Assembly: GCA_014360495.1 (NCBI GenBank)
Contig: JACIXR010000010.1
Location: 35,492 to 99,491 of the forward strand
DNA: 64,000 nucleotides
Direction: 5' to 3'
DNA from: a bacterium
GTDB lineage: Bacteria; Armatimonadota; JACIXR01
Of this stretch, positions 27,264-34,937 are shown one piece after another (the stretch's first letter is position 1; every line of letters begins with the position of its first letter). The notes under the pieces are model-generated. The model ran no database searches, had not been told where the DNA came from, and worked only from the letters and a program-made list of their open reading frames with translations. The position numbers and the translations under genes were made by a program.

Positions 27264-28345
27264 ACCTTCACCACCTCCCTTTTGCGGCGGAGGAGGTCAA
27301 CAAAAGCCTCCAATCTCGTCAATACTCCTGCCTTGCCGGTATGTTCATCAAACACAAGTGTCAAGACAGGGAAGGAGAGGTCCTTGCTAACCCGAGGCAA
27401 AATGCTCTGAGCGATTATCTCAGGCATACAGGTGAAAGGCATAAGATGAACCATCCCTTGAAATCCCTTGCGAGCATAGATAACCGCTGAGGCAACGGAT
27501 AACTGCCCATCACCACCAACGAAGTGACTCAAATAGGGCTTCGCCATCTCTTCCAAAAGCTTGTGCTTTCTTATGCCTCTCAACGAGGGAACAAGATGTT
27601 CCTTAACCCAATCCGTTATGTAGAGGGTCCTCTCAACCTCAACATCCATCTTCCCCAGTTCATTTTCAACCTCCATATTCACAAATGGCTCCAAGACAAC
27701 GAAAATCTCTCCTGTAACCGCCACCCTTATTGGGTCTATGTTTTTCCTGGGAACAGAGAGGAGCTCCTCAATCGCCTCCTTCTTTGTCTTTTTAATCTCT
27801 TTATAAGATGAAGCATCGTCAAGTCTATGAAGGGTTTTCTCCAATATATGCATCGTATCTCCCTTGTTTATCTCTCTAGCCTTTATCTTATGCCCGAGCT
27901 TTTCCAGCTCGTCCATTACCTCAAGCTTTTTGATTCCGAAGAGAAGGGCGGAGAAAATCTTGTAGACGGGTTTACCGTTTCCCACCCTCTTCAAATCGTT
28001 TATGAACTCCTTCCATCTTCCCTGTGGTGGGTCAAATATCAAGAAATCCACATTATAACCCAAATCCTCCAAAATCCTCTTTTGCACCGCTCCATAATAG
28101 CCGAACCTGCAGGGACCCACGCCTCCCGCCATTATGATTGTATCAGCCCCTTTTTCAATCGCTTCAAGGAAACAGCCCAGATTGATCTTCAAGGGAAGGC
28201 AGGCGAACTCGGGAGAGTATTGGGAACCCAATGTCAAAGTGCGCTTTGAGGGCTTGGGTGGGACGATTACCTCATGACCTAACTCTCGCAGGGCAGTTTT
28301 CAATCCAAGCCAGAGATTTCCCATATGGGGAAAAGTTACCCTCAT
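27260..28345 (-). CDS. Activase-associated HgdB-like protein (361 aa)
   Basis: The protein resembles the DUF2229/COG3581-type proteins found beside or fused to the activase ATPase. These are related to the D component of 2-hydroxyacyl-CoA dehydratases. Cysteines in YSPEFACLPLK, GVGPCRFGYYG and PFTCMPE are placed as Fe-S ligands in that superfamily. The C-terminus (FDEHTGKAGVLTRLEAFVDLL) is nearly the same as in the next protein upstream, so the two are paralogues. Four-base overlaps on both sides indicate translational coupling and a common complex. The substrate is unknown. Confidence 0.8.
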   Translation of the reverse strand: MRVTFPHMGNLWLGLKTALRELGHEVIVPPKPSKRTLTLGSQYSPEFACLPLKINLGCFLEAIEKGADTIIMAGGVGPCRFGYYGAVQKRILEDLGYNVDFLIFDPPQGRWKEFINDLKRVGNGKPVYKIFSALLFGIKKLEVMDELEKLGHKIKAREINKGDTMHILEKTLHRLDDASSYKEIKKTKKEAIEELLSVPRKNIDPIRVAVTGEIFVVLEPFVNMEVENELGKMDVEVERTLYITDWVKEHLVPSLRGIRKHKLLEEMAKPYLSHFVGGDGQLSVASAVIYARKGFQGMVHLMPFTCMPEIIAQSILPRVSKDLSFPVLTLVFDEHTGKAGVLTRLEAFVDLLRRKREVVKV

Positions 28346-29310
28346 CTCTTTCTCATCCTCAACATATCAACGAATGCCTCAAGCCTCGTGAGGAGTCCCG
28401 CTTCCCCCGTGTGTTCATCCAAAGTTATGACCATTATGGGGAAATTTCCCTGCCTTCTTGCCTCGCTCTGAATCAGCTCTGTGATGAGGGAATCAGGTCC
28501 GCACTCAAAGGAAACGACATTTATTATTCCGTCCACCTTCTTCGTGTGGATTAGATAGAAAGCAGAACCCACTATATCCCTTTCATAGGACCAAAAGAGA
28601 CGCTTGGGAAGGAATTCAGCGTGATGCTCTATATCCTCCTGCCTTATCATTTCCCCGGTTATCACTTCCGCTCCCATATTTTTTAGCTTTCCCAGCATAT
28701 CAAGTGTGGAGAAACGGTCGTAGACATTGTAGGGATGCCCTACCACGCCGATTTTGATATCTCCCGATTCCTTTTTCTCCACCTTCTTCCCAGAGAAGAG
28801 GACGTCAATCGCCTCATCAGGAGTGAGCCCTTTCAGCATAAGTCTTCTATACTCCCATAGAGCTTGACAGGAACTTTCATATGCTGACCTAATTTTATTT
28901 AAAGGAACTCCGAATTTCCTCCCTATTTCAAGCGCAGCTTTTAAAGGACTCTTGTCCTTCTTTTTAACATTTACAGTGGCGTCTATAACTGGAGGTATAT
29001 CGCTCAAAGTGCTTCGGATGACATCGGGGAGTCCAAGGAACTTGGGGCAGGTATAAGCCTCCTTTTCCACAGCAACTATGCGAGGGATGAAAAGATAATC
29101 CACTTTTTTATCCGCGAGGTATAAGGTATGTCCGAAGAAAATCTTCACGGGAAGGCATACATCGTCTTGGGAGTTCTCCGTTCCGAGGTCTAATATTTCC
29201 TTGGCGGTAGGAGGTGAAGTGATGACCTCCGCTCCAATCTCCTCAAGGAAGACCCTCCACATGGGATAATAATGGTAAAAGAGAAGTCCTCTTGGGATGC
29301 CAACTTTCAT
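28342..29310 (-). CDS. Activase-associated COG3580-like protein (322 aa)
   Basis: The first gene of the unit begins KVGIPRGLLFYHYYPMWRVFLEEIGAE, the typical opening of COG3580 acyl-CoA dehydratase activase-related proteins. Conserved cysteines appear in SQDDVCLPVK, EAYTCPKF and SFECGPDS, followed by the shared ending LDEHTGEAGLLTRLEAFVDML. In clostridia and other anaerobes the homologous domains are fused with the ATPase into one very long chain; here they are separate. No dehydratase alpha/beta subunit is encoded beside it. Function inferred: part of a low-potential electron-transfer device. Confidence 0.8.
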   Translation of the reverse strand: MKVGIPRGLLFYHYYPMWRVFLEEIGAEVITSPPTAKEILDLGTENSQDDVCLPVKIFFGHTLYLADKKVDYLFIPRIVAVEKEAYTCPKFLGLPDVIRSTLSDIPPVIDATVNVKKKDKSPLKAALEIGRKFGVPLNKIRSAYESSCQALWEYRRLMLKGLTPDEAIDVLFSGKKVEKKESGDIKIGVVGHPYNVYDRFSTLDMLGKLKNMGAEVITGEMIRQEDIEHHAEFLPKRLFWSYERDIVGSAFYLIHTKKVDGIINVVSFECGPDSLITELIQSEARRQGNFPIMVITLDEHTGEAGLLTRLEAFVDMLRMRKR

Positions 29311-29560
29311 AGCATTAATAAATTATAACAGAAAATTGTTTTTTGTTGAATAAAATGTATATAAGGAAGGGAAGAATATATTATGTAGGTGCGATTTCAA
29401 TCCCTCTAAAAAAGATGTAGAAATGGAAGTGAGGTAGGCGAAAGAAGAAGTAACCTAAAAGCTGAACACACAAACGCGAGAAGGGTGGCGGCGAAGCAAT
29501 CTCTAAAAGATTGTGAGTCTTCGGTGGGCTTACAAAGAGAAGGAGTTAGAGGATATTTAT
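29311..29560. other. Intergenic gap with REP-like copy C
   Basis: This 250-base gap upstream of the COG3580-like gene and downstream of malate dehydrogenase has no credible gene. At 29474-29504 the minus strand reads AGAGATTGCTTCGCCGCC, a form of the GATTGC repeat seen in other gaps. A stretch at 29387-29407 (GGTGCGATTTC) recurs in the gap near 45300 in the opposite orientation. Confidence 0.4.
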
Positions 29561-30475
29561 TCACCCCACGTTTGATATGGCATGACGGATTGTTTGATAT
29601 GAGCCCTTCAAGGCTGAATGTTCATCCGCAGTGAGAGGAGGCTCTATTATAGTCTCAACACCTTCACCTCCCACGACGCAGGGCAGGGATAGACACACAT
29701 CCTCAAAGCCCATCTCGCCTGACAGGTAAACGGAAAGGGGCAAAATAGAATGAGCATCCCTTTGTATCGCTTCTATTACCTTTAAACTAGCGAGGGCCAC
29801 CGCCGTCCCTGCTCCTCCCTTAAGTCTTATCATCTCGGCTCCCGCTCTCCTTACCCTTTCCTTTATCTCCTCCAGCATCCCCTCCCTTAGACCGGGAAAA
29901 GATAAAAGGGGAACGCCACCTATGCTCGCTATGCTAAAGGGGAAAACCATTGAATCACCATGCTCCCCCAATACCATCGCTTGAACATCCTTGGGGTCAA
30001 CTCTTAAAGCGGAAGAAAGATAAGCTCTTAATCTCAGTGTATCCAGCAGTGTTCCCAAGCCGATTATCCTTTTCCTAGCGAATTCGCTTTCCTTATGGGC
30101 GAAATAGGTGAGAACATCTACGGGATTGGAAATAACCAGCAGAATAGAGCTCTCCTTTTTGTTCTCTTTTAGCCTTGAAAGCACTTCCCTAAATATAGCC
30201 AAGTTTCTATTTATCAAGGATAACCTGCTCTCATTTGGTTCCCTCCTAGCACCAGCCGTTATGACGAATATATCCGCTCCCTCAGCCTTTTCCCAACCCG
30301 CTGAGAAGATTTGAGGATAAGCCGACGATGTCCCCTGCAATAAATCCTCAGCCTCTCCAATTGCTAATTCCTCCCTCACATCCAATAACACAATCTCCTT
30401 TCCCACCCCCTTCATCTGGAGGGCAAAGGCCAACGAAGCCCCAACTCTTCCCGCTCCGATAATTGCTATCTTCAT
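29561..30475 (-). CDS. mdh: LDH-like malate dehydrogenase
   Basis: The 304-residue protein of the lactate/malate dehydrogenase superfamily has a Rossmann start (GAGRVG, residues 7-12), D32 for NAD preference, the mobile loop TAGARREPNESR and the catalytic His in GEHGDSMV. At the residue that decides the substrate (Gln in lactate, Arg in malate dehydrogenases) it has R78, so malate/oxaloacetate is predicted. It interconverts these in the cytoplasm with NAD(H). It overlaps the upstream gene by four bases. Confidence in the family is high, in malate over lactate good. Confidence 0.88.
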   Translation of the reverse strand: MKIAIIGAGRVGASLAFALQMKGVGKEIVLLDVREELAIGEAEDLLQGTSSAYPQIFSAGWEKAEGADIFVITAGARREPNESRLSLINRNLAIFREVLSRLKENKKESSILLVISNPVDVLTYFAHKESEFARKRIIGLGTLLDTLRLRAYLSSALRVDPKDVQAMVLGEHGDSMVFPFSIASIGGVPLLSFPGLREGMLEEIKERVRRAGAEMIRLKGGAGTAVALASLKVIEAIQRDAHSILPLSVYLSGEMGFEDVCLSLPCVVGGEGVETIIEPPLTADEHSALKGSYQTIRHAISNVG

Positions 30476-31293
30476 TTCTCGCCCTCAACGAGGGATTTGC
30501 TCGGTGAATATAGAAGCTTCATTTCCCCTTTTCCCGTAAGGAGCATCTCCACGATTTGAACATCCTCCTCAACCTCTTCCCGATTCATAAAACCAATCGC
30601 TATGGGGTCGTTTGGCTTGGTGTTAGCAAGGACATAGGAGAGCGCCTCATAGGGCATAACCCTACCTGCAGCGAGCGGTTTGATAATGATGACGGGCTTT
30701 GGAGTTCTCCTGATTATCTCCGCTTGCCAATTCGTCTCAATCGCGCATAAAAAGCCGATGACATTTAGAGGAAGAATATAGCATTCAACATCGTAGCCGC
30801 CTGCCTCAGCGGAGGGGAGGGTATCGGGGCGGTGGGTAGATAAACCGGGAACCATCCCTCCGTCCCTAATGAGGGCAAGCAAATCCTCAATTCCTTCAAT
30901 CTTGTTCTCTCCGCTTATCAGATGGCTATCCGTGTAGGATGCGTGGATGAGGCAAATCTCCGCCTTCTGCTTAGCCAGCCATTTTATTTCCTCCGCTTGT
31001 TTCTCCTTTTCCTTATGTCCATAAGTGGTTGAGACCCATATTATCCTCTGTCCAGTTTCATCCTCAACCATTTTTCTGGCATCAGCGAGTTTCTGGTCGG
31101 CGGGACCAACGAATGCATTTATGCCCTTCTCCAAGCAAGCTTTCATAACCTCGGCGATTCTCTCAACCGTGAAATACCGTTTAAGGAAAGAGTCCTTCGC
31201 ATAAGAGAAATGAGAGAAGCCCAGGAAAGAATTGGTGCCACAAATGAGTTTAGAGATTTTATATTGAGCTAATGAAACAAGTGGAATAGCCAT
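30472..31293 (-). CDS. TIM-barrel-like protein, aldo/keto reductase-related
   Basis: The 273-residue protein begins PLVSLAQYKISKLICGTNSFLGFSHFS, like the first strand and cofactor loop of aldo/keto reductases. It has further barrel-like strands (ICLIHASYTDSHLI, VECYILPLNVIGF, PVIIIKPLAAGRV, DPIAIGFMNREE). The classic Asp-Tyr-Lys-His tetrad is not obvious, so it may be a non-reductase barrel. Its end overlaps mdh by four bases, which implies coupled expression and perhaps a shared metabolite. I do not recognise a characterised family. Confidence 0.55.
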   Translation of the reverse strand: MAIPLVSLAQYKISKLICGTNSFLGFSHFSYAKDSFLKRYFTVERIAEVMKACLEKGINAFVGPADQKLADARKMVEDETGQRIIWVSTTYGHKEKEKQAEEIKWLAKQKAEICLIHASYTDSHLISGENKIEGIEDLLALIRDGGMVPGLSTHRPDTLPSAEAGGYDVECYILPLNVIGFLCAIETNWQAEIIRRTPKPVIIIKPLAAGRVMPYEALSYVLANTKPNDPIAIGFMNREEVEEDVQIVEMLLTGKGEMKLLYSPSKSLVEGEK

Positions 31294-31459
31294 TTAAATC
31301 ACCTCTAAGAAAGTTTAAACGGTAAAGGATTGATAAGGCAATAGATATTTTCAAAAATTTGTTCTATAAGAGAAGGTTTGATAACGGAAAAGGACACGGA
31401 GTAGTCTTGTTTCAAGTTTTTTTATAAAATTTTAATAAATTTTTGGAAGGAGGATGGCG

Positions 31460-32872
31460 ATGGTAGAAAAATTCATTCTTCCTAAAGGTCCTTTTGAGCC
31501 AAACTGGGAGTCCCTCAGGAATTATCAAGTCCCCCAATGGTATCTTGATGCAAAGTTCGGCATCTTCATCCATTGGGGTCTGTACTCCGTTCCCGCTTTC
31601 TACAGCGAGTGGTATCCCCACTTTATGTATGTCAAGGATTCGCCCGTGTACAATTATCATATCCAGCATTATGGTCCCCAGTCGAAGTTCGGTTATAAGG
31701 ATTTCATCCCCTTATTCAAGGGAGAGAAGTGGGACCCTTACGCTTGGGTTGATTTGTTTAAGAAAGCGGGAGCTAAATACATTGTCCCCGTTATTCAATT
31801 CCACGATGGCTTCCCCATGTATGATTGCCCCTTCACTCGCTGGAATTCCGTCCGAATGGGTCCAAAGCGGGATGTTGCGCGTGAATTATCTAATGCCGCG
31901 AGAGAGAATGGACTCCGTTTCTGCCTTTCATATCATTTCGCTGAACATTGGTTCTGGTTCCACCCGGGAAAGCTCATTGAATCCGATGTCAACGACCCTC
32001 AGTATGCCGATTTCTACGGTCCCGCCCAACCAGAGGAAACCTCTCCCGATGAAGCTTTCCTTGAACACTGGCTTGAACGCCTCATCCATCTTGTTGATAC
32101 ATATAAACCCTCCCTCGTCTGGTTTGACTGGTGGCTACATGAAAAACCCGTCTTCGCTCCCTACCTGCAGTTCTTCGCCGCTTATTATTACAACAGAGGA
32201 CATCAGTGGGGAGAGGGAGTTGTGATTACTTATAAATATGATGCTTTCCCTGAAGGAACAGCTGTTTTGGATGTGGAAAGAGGACAGTTGGGTGATATTA
32301 GTCCCTTCTTCTGGCAGACCGATACCTCAATAGATAGGAAATCCTGGTGCCATATACAGGACCCCGATTATAAGTCCCCTGAACATATCATTCGCCAACT
32401 CGCCGATATCGTCAGCAAGAACGGTTGCCTACTCCTCAATGTAGCCCCTCGTGCCGATGGGACAATTCCTGAAGAGCAGCAGGAAATACTTTTGAAGATA
32501 GGAAATTGGCTCTCCCGCTACGGCGAGGCTATCTATGGAACTCGCCCTTGGGTGAAGTATAAGGAGGGACCAATAGATTTCCCAGCTGGTTCCTTCGTAG
32601 ATGGCACGGAAATTGAGTTCACATCAAAGGATATCCGCTTTACTCGAAAGGGCGATTATCTTTACGCCATTTTTATGAATAGCCCGAAAGGAAATCAACT
32701 TGTGATAGAATCGCTTGGAGCAGGTAATACCCATTCTGTTGAAGTCCAGGAAGTGGAATTGCTCCCTAACTATGAAAAGCTCAAGTGGAGAAAAGCGGAG
32801 GGAGGTCTATTCATTGAGCTGGTAAAAAAGCCCGAAGATAAAATTTTCGCCTTGAGAATGAAAATAAGGTAA
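31460..32872 (+). CDS. GH29 alpha-L-fucosidase
   Basis: The 470-residue fucosidase has the family opening WYLDAKFGIFIHWGLYSVPAF and SEWYPHFMY, then KKAGAKYIVPVIQFHDGF with the active-site His, and LVWFDWW with the nucleophile D223. A C-terminal beta domain follows. It would release alpha-L-fucose with retention of configuration. No signal peptide is visible, so it acts inside the cell on imported oligosaccharides or is exported by another route. The ATG at 31460 is preferred: it lies six bases after AGGAGG (31448-31453), whereas the ATG at 31454 abuts that site directly. The next gene follows after 11 bases. Confidence 0.92.
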   Translation: MVEKFILPKGPFEPNWESLRNYQVPQWYLDAKFGIFIHWGLYSVPAFYSEWYPHFMYVKDSPVYNYHIQHYGPQSKFGYKDFIPLFKGEKWDPYAWVDLFKKAGAKYIVPVIQFHDGFPMYDCPFTRWNSVRMGPKRDVARELSNAARENGLRFCLSYHFAEHWFWFHPGKLIESDVNDPQYADFYGPAQPEETSPDEAFLEHWLERLIHLVDTYKPSLVWFDWWLHEKPVFAPYLQFFAAYYYNRGHQWGEGVVITYKYDAFPEGTAVLDVERGQLGDISPFFWQTDTSIDRKSWCHIQDPDYKSPEHIIRQLADIVSKNGCLLLNVAPRADGTIPEEQQEILLKIGNWLSRYGEAIYGTRPWVKYKEGPIDFPAGSFVDGTEIEFTSKDIRFTRKGDYLYAIFMNSPKGNQLVIESLGAGNTHSVEVQEVELLPNYEKLKWRKAEGGLFIELVKKPEDKIFALRMKIR

Positions 32873-32883
32873 GGAGGGATTAG

Positions 32884-34527
32884 ATGATGAGAATTCTTAA
32901 AAAGATTTTGCTGATTTTGCTCTTCTCTTTTATCTTCATCAGCCCGGAGGTGAAGCTAATGGGAGAGAACGGAGGAGAATATCTCTTCGGTTATTTAATC
33001 CTTCCCGTTGAGGGAGGTGTTGACAGAAGCTACGGATATGGATTTTCTATGTATGTCCCAGCCTGGCCACTCCTTATGCATTACCCTGGACACGAGTTTC
33101 AATCAGGATTGCCCGGCACTTGGATGTTCGCCCAAGATTCTCCCGTATATTCCGATGTTGAGGGAGGACTCGGTTGGTGGAGGGATACAAGATTTCCAAT
33201 GGAAACGCCCAAGTTCATAATGGGAGGAGTGGCACCGGATTTCTCGGAGATAGCTAACGGTCCCTCTCACGGAACAGAAAGATGGGATAAACCGGGGAGC
33301 GGTGTATATGGAGTTGCTCAGCTCAGCAATCGGCTTCTCTTCCCAATAGACGGTCTGCGAATAAAGGATGGAGCCAAAGGGGAACTGCTCGGCTATGGCT
33401 ATCTCAACCTTCCCCTCATCGAACCAAAAGATAAAACAGACGGTAAAGATATCCCTACAGGAGGAAATTGCTGGACTCTTTTCCTTAATGCCAATAACTT
33501 CAAGGGACCAGTTGCCTTCTTCACTCCCTATTTCTGGTCTAATCATGCGCTAAATAAACCTGAGTGGGCGGGTTGCCTCCTTGACAGCAAGCCGGCTGAC
33601 CCCAACAGGGCTGTTCAAATGGAGACCCAATGGATTCCCTGTAGGGTAGTGAAGGATAGCAAGGGCACACTATACGCGCGCATAGCGGAGGTTTTGTTAC
33701 CAATAAATCACGAGGGAGTCACTGTCCTCCTTCATAGGGATACAGTTTATAACGAGAAAGCTATATGGGAATCCGTTAAAGCTTGGTTTTCCGGCGGACC
33801 ACAAGCTACGGGCAAGATAAATCCTGAAGGAGCATATGTCCGAAAGATAAAAGAAGGAGGCTATAGCACTTGGGAAATTAGAATTCCCACAGGAAAGGGC
33901 AACGAGGAAATGAGAGCTCCCTTGGATTGGAATTCCTTCGCCACTCCTATAAGAATAGATGAATACACTTATGGATATAGATGGAATCCCAAATTCGTTA
34001 GAAAATATCGCGATTTCATAATACTCCCAGAATTTTATCGGTTGGAGAATGCCGATGAGCCGAAGAAGGCAAAGTGGGTTCCAGTCTTGCCAGAAGAAGT
34101 CCCACCAGAGACGCATCTAAAGGGGATAAGATTCACTCGCCCTGTTGAGCCGCCACCAGAGCCCTACACCACACCGGAGGACCCCCAGAGCTGTTGGAAG
34201 AAGCCCGGACCGGCGGCTGGTCCATTCAAGGCATATCTTGGGGATGGAAGCGTTGTGACATATTATTGGTATAGATTCGCTGACCAGCCAGCGCTCTTGA
34301 ACGCGGGATTAACGAAAGAGGAGAGGGAAAGGATGCAGAAGAGAGTTGAGATGATTCATAGATACTGGAACAATAACAGAGATTATCTCCTTCCCCCAAC
34401 GATAGGAAAGCTCGTGGACCTAGACCCAGCTCAAATAGTGACCCCGCCGAAGGGCTTAGAAGTTGGGTATGTCCCAATCCCCGTCCGCCAAGAATTAGCG
34501 AAAGAAAAAACCGAAAAGGAAGGATGA
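32884..34527 (+). CDS. Unknown secreted protein
   Basis: The 547-residue protein has a clear signal peptide (ILKKILLILLFSFIFISPE) and then a mostly beta, aromatic- and proline-rich body (for example GYLILPVEGGVDRSYGYGFSMYVPAW). No catalytic motif or named family is recognised. An AGGAGG lies six bases ahead of this ATG and nine ahead of the next ATG (32887), so either may be used. It directly follows the fucosidase gene and probably shares its transcript, suggesting a role in binding or processing the same glycan. Confidence 0.65.
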   Translation: MMRILKKILLILLFSFIFISPEVKLMGENGGEYLFGYLILPVEGGVDRSYGYGFSMYVPAWPLLMHYPGHEFQSGLPGTWMFAQDSPVYSDVEGGLGWWRDTRFPMETPKFIMGGVAPDFSEIANGPSHGTERWDKPGSGVYGVAQLSNRLLFPIDGLRIKDGAKGELLGYGYLNLPLIEPKDKTDGKDIPTGGNCWTLFLNANNFKGPVAFFTPYFWSNHALNKPEWAGCLLDSKPADPNRAVQMETQWIPCRVVKDSKGTLYARIAEVLLPINHEGVTVLLHRDTVYNEKAIWESVKAWFSGGPQATGKINPEGAYVRKIKEGGYSTWEIRIPTGKGNEEMRAPLDWNSFATPIRIDEYTYGYRWNPKFVRKYRDFIILPEFYRLENADEPKKAKWVPVLPEEVPPETHLKGIRFTRPVEPPPEPYTTPEDPQSCWKKPGPAAGPFKAYLGDGSVVTYYWYRFADQPALLNAGLTKEERERMQKRVEMIHRYWNNNRDYLLPPTIGKLVDLDPAQIVTPPKGLEVGYVPIPVRQELAKEKTEKEG

Positions 34528-34602
34528 TGATTGAGCAAATTTCCATGTAATTGAGCATTTTATAAGACCAAGATTCTCCTTATAAAGTTAATAGTCAAGC
34601 AA

Positions 34603-34651
34603 TATGGGAAATCTCTAAGGAGTCTCAAATGTCATGAAATTACACATCATT
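34603..34651 (+). promoter_or_regulatory. Shared upstream box, copy 1
   Basis: TATGGGAAATCTCT and AAGGAGTCTCAAATG lie just ahead of the korD promoter. The same sequence with few changes lies ahead of the promoter at 51515, and in both places exactly 20 bases separate AAATG from the TTGACT hexamer. It looks like an activator or repressor site, or a promoter cassette copied as a unit. Confidence 0.5.
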
Positions 34652-34681
34652 TTGACTTTTCCCGCCTTTAGAGTCTATAAT
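34652..34681 (+). promoter_or_regulatory. Promoter of korDA
   Basis: TTGACT (34652-34657), an 18-base spacer and a perfect TATAAT (34676-34681), giving a leader of about 40 bases. Confidence 0.65.
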
Positions 34682-34729
34682 ATCTATAACCCTTCTTAAA
34701 GCTCTTCTTGGAAAAGAGGCGAAGCTTGA

Positions 34730-34933
34730 ATGCCGAAGATAGAAATTGACCAAGAGCGATGCAAAGGCTGTGGTCTTTGCGTTGAATTTTGCCCAAGAAA
34801 AGTCATCGTCTTCTCTACCAATTTCAACAGCAAGGGAGTCCATCCCGCTCAATTCATGGACGAAGGTAAATGTACCGGCTGCGCCTTCTGCGCTATAATG
34901 TGCCCAGACGCCGCCATTGAGGTCTGGAGGTGA
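34730..34933 (+). CDS. korD: 2-oxoacid:ferredoxin oxidoreductase delta (ferredoxin) subunit
   Basis: This 67-residue ferredoxin has two 4Fe-4S sites, CKGCGLCVEFCP and CTGCAFCAIMCP. The lengthened linker between them (VIVFSTNFNSKGVHPAQFM) is characteristic of the KorD/VorD delta subunit and not of free bacterial ferredoxin. It carries electrons from the oxidative decarboxylation of 2-oxoglutarate or branched 2-oxoacids to ferredoxin. It is directly followed by the alpha subunit gene, four bases on. Confidence 0.88.
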   Translation: MPKIEIDQERCKGCGLCVEFCPRKVIVFSTNFNSKGVHPAQFMDEGKCTGCAFCAIMCPDAAIEVWR

Positions 34934-34937
34934 TATA

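Noticed and set aside
29561..30475. Lactate dehydrogenase assignment
   Set aside because: The substrate-deciding residue is Arg, as in malate dehydrogenases, not Gln.
31494..32225. Overlapping plus-strand frame within the fucosidase gene
   Set aside because: The GH29 motifs are in the other frame, and this one is a Ser/Pro-rich by-product.
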